DNA from: Lantana camara
Lineage: Eukaryota > Streptophyta > Magnoliopsida > Lamiales > Verbenaceae
Reading direction: 5' to 3'
Length of the DNA stretch: 64,000 bases
Assembly (NCBI GenBank): GCA_037501455.1
Contig: CM074863.1
Coordinates: forward strand, 60,741,501-60,805,500
Shown: positions 59,297-64,000 of the stretch, piece by piece
How the letters are laid out: each line of letters starts with the position of its first letter
Numbering within the stretch: the first letter of the stretch is position 1
Position numbers and translations under genes: made by a program
The notes under the pieces: generated by a model
What the model was told of the DNA's origin: nothing
The model's database searches: none
The model's input: the letters and a program-made list of their open reading frames with translations, nothing else

Positions 59297-60298
59297 TTGG
59301 AAACTACGGTGAACGGTACTTATAGCATTCATGATACATGCATTCATGCAAATTTAATTCAAATAATTTCTTTGTTATGTGTTAGCTTCTCAGGCTGCAC
59401 CGACTCGACCAAAGGCTCTACCAATGGCACCGACTTCTACCACCTCACGCCAAGATCTCCATGTACTCATTGTGGAGGACCGAGCCACAATTATTACAAT
59501 TGTCGAAGGAGGTTGGGACTATGCCTCATCTGTGGAAAGGGCGATCATATGGCAGATGCGTGTCCGGACAAGAACCCTGGATTTCAAAGAGGAGTTCAGA
59601 GGCCTATGATCCAGGCACGTGCTTATGCCCTTGAGGGTGAGGAGCAGGATGCAAAGGTTGATCCGACCGCCGTGGTGGAAGGTACCATATGCATTCATAC
59701 CACGAACATTCATGCACTATTTGATCCTGGTGCCATGCATTCCTTTATTTCGTGTGAACTTGCTGCTTCTCTGTGCTTGCCTGTTATTTGTTTAAATTCT
59801 TGTTATTTGGTGAGTTCCCCTCTCGATGGAAGCCTCCAGACAGATCAGATGGTTCGGGGTTATTCAGTTTTGTTAGAAGGGAAGGATTTTTCGGCCGATT
59901 TTATCGTTATGCCCATGAAGAAGTACGGGGTTATTTTGGGTATGGATTGTTTATTTCAACATCGGGCTACGGTTGATTGTTTTGCAAAGAAGATTAAGTT
60001 GGGTGAGGAATTGATTGTTGGTTTTGGTTCGAAGACGGTACCTCTTTTGTCCTTTACCGAAGCTCATAAATTGGTAAGAGAGGGAGCAACGGGATTTATT
60101 GCTTATCTTCTCAATAAGCCAAAAGATCAAGTTAAGTTTGAGGATACTACCGTTGTAAAAGAATTTCCCGGTGTGTTTCCGAAAAATTTGGGTTCTTTGC
60201 CACCGGATCGTGCGATTGAGTTTGTAATAGATTTGTATCTGGGATCCGAGCCATATTCTAAGACCCCTTATCGGATGGCACCGGCCAAATTGAAATAG
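59297..60298 (+). pseudogene. Tekay gag end - protease - RT start, with altered protease centre
   Basis: The 333-codon frame has two intact zinc knuckles, CTHCGGPSHNYYNC and CLICGKGDHMADAC (CX2CX4HX4C). The protease motif is ALFDPGAMHSFIS, with Pro where D(S/T)G is expected, and GVILGMDCLFQHRATVDC follows. It then passes through DRAIEFVIDLYLGSEPYSKT to YRMAPAKLK, where a TAG stops the RT. Translation probably began upstream in a lost gag; the Met used here is arbitrary. The changed active site and stop mean it is not autonomous. Confidence 0.85.
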
Positions 60299-60580
60299 TT
60301 AAAGATTCAACTTGAAGAGTTACTTAAGATTGGATATATTCGGCCAAGTTCTTCACATTGGGGTGTACCGGTTCTTTTTGTCAAGAAGAAAGATGGAACT
60401 TTAAGAATGTGCATAGATTATCGAGAACCCAATCGGATGAATGTAAAGAACAAGTATCCTCTACCCCACATCGAGGATTTATTTGACATGTTACAAGGTT
60501 CAGGGGTATATTCAAAGTTGGACTTGAGATAAGGATACTATCAATTGAAAATCCGGGAAGAGGACATTCCGAAGACAGGA
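60299..60580 (+). pseudogene. Tekay RT N-terminal fragment
   Basis: It continues [37 protein letters not shown] and [17 protein letters not shown], a stop after KLDLR and YYQLKIREEDIPKTG. It is cut at 60580 by a minus-strand LTR. It shares with 21585-21898 the same in-frame stop after KLDLR (TAA), so both descend from one already broken copy. Confidence 0.87.
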
Positions 60581-61886
60581 TGTAGCACCCGGGACGATAG
60601 GCACCACATCCCCCGCACTATGAGTCTAATCCACATATGAAATAGGCAGTCCACACATGAATCGGACTCACAGCGAACGGGTGACAATCAAAAGAACAGT
60701 CCTGACTAGGCGGAAGCTAACCCTGGGACAATCAACAAAAACCAAAATGCGGAAGCAAGGAAGTCATTTATGTAATATCCATGAAATAAATGAAATCCAA
60801 TAGGAATATAAATACGGGTTCCACTAATCAGTACACCTGTCCTAACCTGTCCCGAATCAATACAAGGAAACAACATAACAACGGGTTCAACTGGCTCCAG
60901 AACCTGTCCTAACCTGTCCTGAATCAATATCAATTCAATAAGGGCACACCGGCCAACAATAATAAATCAATACAGTACTTAGAGACAATATAATATGCAG
61001 TGAGTGTAAATGAGTGAGACTAGAACAATGACTCGACAATCATAACTCCACCTAGTAACCAACACCTGCAAAAGAAACTGGAAAAAAAAGGGGAAGGAGG
61101 GGTCAGTCTCTAGAAGACTGAGTGAGCTGGAGCGATACATATCATATAGAAACATGCACATGCAAGTCATAAATCCCGAGCAAGGTTTTATTTAAAGTTA
61201 GTTCCCAAAAAGGGCAAAAGAATGACTAAGCAATGCTCAGACTTTACGACTATTCATATTAAATTCATTAAGTTCATAAATCATACTCAATCAATAAGGC
61301 TCGGCGAGTGAGCGTGCACAATCTCCAACCAAACTCCGACCGTGTACGACAAATATCATTAATACATTAAATAGGTGATCATGCAATATATCATAATACA
61401 CACAGATCACATATCATGTCCTGAATATATTCATTTGGGCAATCCGTTTCCCGACCTTCCCGCACGGTGCTTATCAATCATATCATAATCAATCAATCAA
61501 TCATAATCAATCATATATATAAGTTCCAACCTTCTTCCTCCGGGTTGGTGGTGGGTTTGCAAGGCCCGACCACCCAATCATTGACCAAAAGGGGTTACAT
61601 GACTCCCCAGATGGCACTCAGCTCCCTTTCCCCGCCAATCTCCTGACGAGGTCCGGTACCGCCGTTCAATAGTGGGACTAGTGTGAGGGTTTACCGTCAG
61701 CCCTTGCCTCCTCGGGTCCCCACTCACACCAAGCCCCTGGGCCCCATTCAGTGCAATCAATCAATCATTCTTTCTTTTCTCGCCAAAACATTTGATCCAT
61801 GAGTAACATAACATATTTCATCATTATCCATTTGAAAAGGGGTTTACTCGATCAATATTTACTCGATGACTCCACTTTGAAAATGG

Positions 61887-61892
<6 letters not shown>

Positions 61893-61926
<34 letters not shown>
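61893..61926 (+). repeat. (TA)17 microsatellite
   Basis: Pure alternating TA within the LTR at 60581-63964. Confidence 0.9.
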
Positions 61927-61930
<4 letters not shown>

Positions 61931-61998
61931 TTCGGCCCAAAACTTATCACATACGGGTTGTAGGGATTGATATGTAACTAGAACGAAAACACCCTCAC

Positions 61999-62063
61999 CT
62001 GGAATACCACGAGACAAGAAACAAGAGCAATACGGGTGCCTATTCAATTTGGAAGTCTCCGCC
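61999..62063 (-). other. Conserved LTR mini-exon candidate (65 nt)
   Basis: On the minus strand GTTTGTTTCCAG precedes and GTGAGGGTGTTTTCG follows; the same flanking words occur at 55407-55469. Confidence 0.5.
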
Positions 62064-63964
62064 CTGGAAACAAACTGTACAAGAGAAGGAACAATGGGTA
62101 CTTGTGAGAATTGACTCAATATGAAACCACATAGACGCACGGCAATGCTAAACACATGATATGAGAGGTATAAGAAGTAAAATGATGTTATGGAGTTACA
62201 TAATCAAGTAATTCGTTCAAGTACATTCCATACATGAGGGTTTCAAGCCCAATCATTTCATATCTTTCATAATTCATAGCAAATCAAGTCATGAACTTCA
62301 TATAACATTTATAACTCAAGTATATCAAGTTTACAATTATAAAATAAATAAAATAGAGTCATTCAAATCACTTAAATCTCACAAAGTCGCATATCAATTC
62401 CAACTATATCAATTTTATATAATTCACACTGGCATACTCAATTCATGTATCACTAAATGGATTCAATTAACAAGGTTACCTAATTAAATCAAACAATATT
62501 CATATTGTTTACAAAATTACACATACACCCCTTCAAGTTAGACAAATAGCTCAAATACGGCATATCGGAGTTCAAATTGCAAATCAAAGCATTAACATAT
62601 ATCATAGTTCATTTAATACATGCTTTCGTACACATTGGAATTCATATTGATCGACAAATCAAGCAATTGACAATTCATTGCAATTAAAACAATTAATTTC
62701 AATTAAATAGAAATACACAAAATAAATCACAACAAATTAACCGGGCATCCGATTGACGAACGGAAAGTGGCGTTGAACTCACCACAACGAAAGGGACCTT
62801 CTGTCCGAAAGTCACCGGAATGCCGCTACCGTAGCCGGCCGAACAGCCGCCGGCCGCCACCGGAACACAGCCTCCGGTGGTCGGAAAAATCCCCGGAAGG
62901 ACAGAAACGTGCGTCTCGGCCTGCTCAACAAAAGTCCTCAATCAATTTCAGAAAATGCCAAACACATCGGACTTCGTTGACGAAAAACCGAACTTAAATC
63001 CTAGTACGAAAACTGAATTTAAACGTAAACCGTAAAACGAAAATGAAATCCGGGCATACCGTTGGAAAGCTTGTAACGAGCCCTACGAAAGCCCCTAGCC
63101 AAAACCCGGAAAAAGTCACCGGAAAATCGGACCGCCGGTCCAGGCCCGGTCCGCCACCGGTCCGCCGCCGCCGGCCGGTTCTCTGGCCGCCACCACCACG
63201 AACAGCTCAAGCTCGTCGTCAGGAATAACTTTTGTGAAGGGAGCACCACCAAAACCGGCCGGGAAGAGGGCCCAATTCGCCGCCGAAGTTCCGCCGCGAT
63301 TCGCTCAAAAAGGAGGCCGGAAATGGAACGGGAAGGGTAAAAAACGTAGGGTAGGGTAGCGGTTGGCCGGCGAGAGTTGCCGGATCGCCGCCGGCGAAGA
63401 GGTGGCTCAAACCGCAACCTTCGGACCACCGCTGCGCCGCCGCTGGTCAATTTCAGGCCACGAAACTGGTACGGTTGTGACGGGCTCGTCGAGCTGATAA
63501 ATTTCCACTATTGGTTCGTCGAATTCCGTCGAGAAACGAGGGAGAACGAGCATGTGTGTGTTTTCACACCTTCACTATGTGTGAATAGTGACGGATCGCT
63601 GGAGAAGACGATGAACGCTGAGTCTGCTGTTCTGGCACGCAAAACGAGGAAACCCGAGTATATATCTCGGATCCTCGTACTCAAAAACGATCGGAAGAAC
63701 GGGCTAACGAAGTCAGAATTGGACAAACTTAGAGTCTACGGACTCGTTTCGCTGCCCCGGACGCGTTAAAGGGATCAAAGAAGTCAAAATCTCTACCAAA
63801 CGAGAAGTGACCGGAAAACCCCCCTAAAAGAAGAAAATTACAAAAAGGGCCCTAACTCTAAAAGAGTTCAAAAGAGGGCCACGCAACGCACCAATCACAT
63901 AATTAAACACATAAAAAGGTTGAAAGGTGACGTACTTTATTTATTGGATGAGCGGGGCGTTACA

Positions 63965-63978
63965 ATCTTCCCTCCTTC
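63965..63978 (-). promoter_or_regulatory. Polypurine tract of the right-hand Tekay-type element
   Basis: GAAGGAGGGAAGAT on the minus strand ends next to the LTR. Upstream sequence reads DLRTGPFEGG-like, the usual end of Tekay pol. Confidence 0.75.
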
Positions 63979-64000
63979 AAAAGGACCTGTCCTCAGGTCC

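Larger units (their letters stand above)
60581..63964 (-). mobile_element. 3' LTR of a second Tekay-type element, 3384 bp, minus strand
   Basis: The ends are TGTAGCACCCGGG (60581) and GAGCGGGGCGTTACA (63964). There is no TSD (cagga against atctt). Instead a polypurine tract abuts 63964, so this is the 3' LTR of an element whose body lies right of the window. It has the mini-exon but no clear palindrome cluster. About 62750-63470 is unusually GC-rich (CCGGCCGCC-type runs) and open on both strands. An AT microsatellite lies at 61893-61926. Confidence 0.88.

Noticed and set aside
63377..63769. 130-codon plus-strand frame as a gene
   Set aside because: It is antisense within a GC-rich part of an LTR with no recognised domain; kept only as part of the GC-rich observation.
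60581..63964. Solo LTR
   Set aside because: The flanking 5-mers differ and a polypurine tract adjoins 63964, so it is the 3' LTR of an element continuing to the right.

Overview
The window is nuclear DNA of a flowering plant, most likely a eudicot. It holds one clearly expressed-type host gene, with nine coding exons and GT-AG introns. Almost everything else is plant transposon sequence: Ty3/gypsy elements of the Tekay/Del, Reina and Tat types, one Ty1/copia element, Helitrons and MITEs. No rRNA, tRNA or CRISPR array was recognised. Species cannot be fixed from the sequence alone.

Layout. 1-83 is the edge of a giant gypsy LTR. 84-850 holds a copia-type LTR remnant. About 859-7402 looks like a terminal-inverted-repeat element split by a 5.26 kb giant LTR that itself contains a Helitron. 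7403-8522 is noncoding and ends in a second Helitron. 8870-14952 (minus) is a SEUSS-LIKE (SLK) transcriptional co-regulator gene; its leader and core promoter reach about 15.9 kb, with a hAT-like MITE in one intron and a foldback element upstream of the promoter. From 17 kb to the end the DNA is a stack of nested retrotransposons.

Nesting order, read from 5-bp target-site duplications (TSDs). A Tat-type element is present as copy 1 (21899-27696) and partial copy 2 (28516-30944), joined by a solo Reina LTR. A minus-strand copia element sits in copy 2; its LTR is split by a giant solo LTR (32522-35820). Its RT is split by a minus-strand Reina element (37466 to 52888), which is in turn split by a plus-strand Reina element (38754-48709), a solo LTR (50734-51553) and a Tekay element (from 52889). 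The plus-strand Reina carries a solo LTR (40879-41604) and a giant solo LTR (42403-46467). The Tekay element is cut at 60581 by another Tekay-type element on the minus strand that runs out of the window.

The most unusual signal lies inside the giant LTRs. Six copies carry, at the same relative place, a cluster of short palindromes built on one plan: variable inverted arms around a GGNC-like core, with the arms alike within a copy but different between copies. A short 62-69 nt segment bounded by consensus splice sites follows the cluster in those six copies, and a seventh LTR has the segment without a recognisable cluster. This suggests a spliced LTR transcript whose first intron contains the palindromes. 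Neither pattern is explained by ordinary LTR function.
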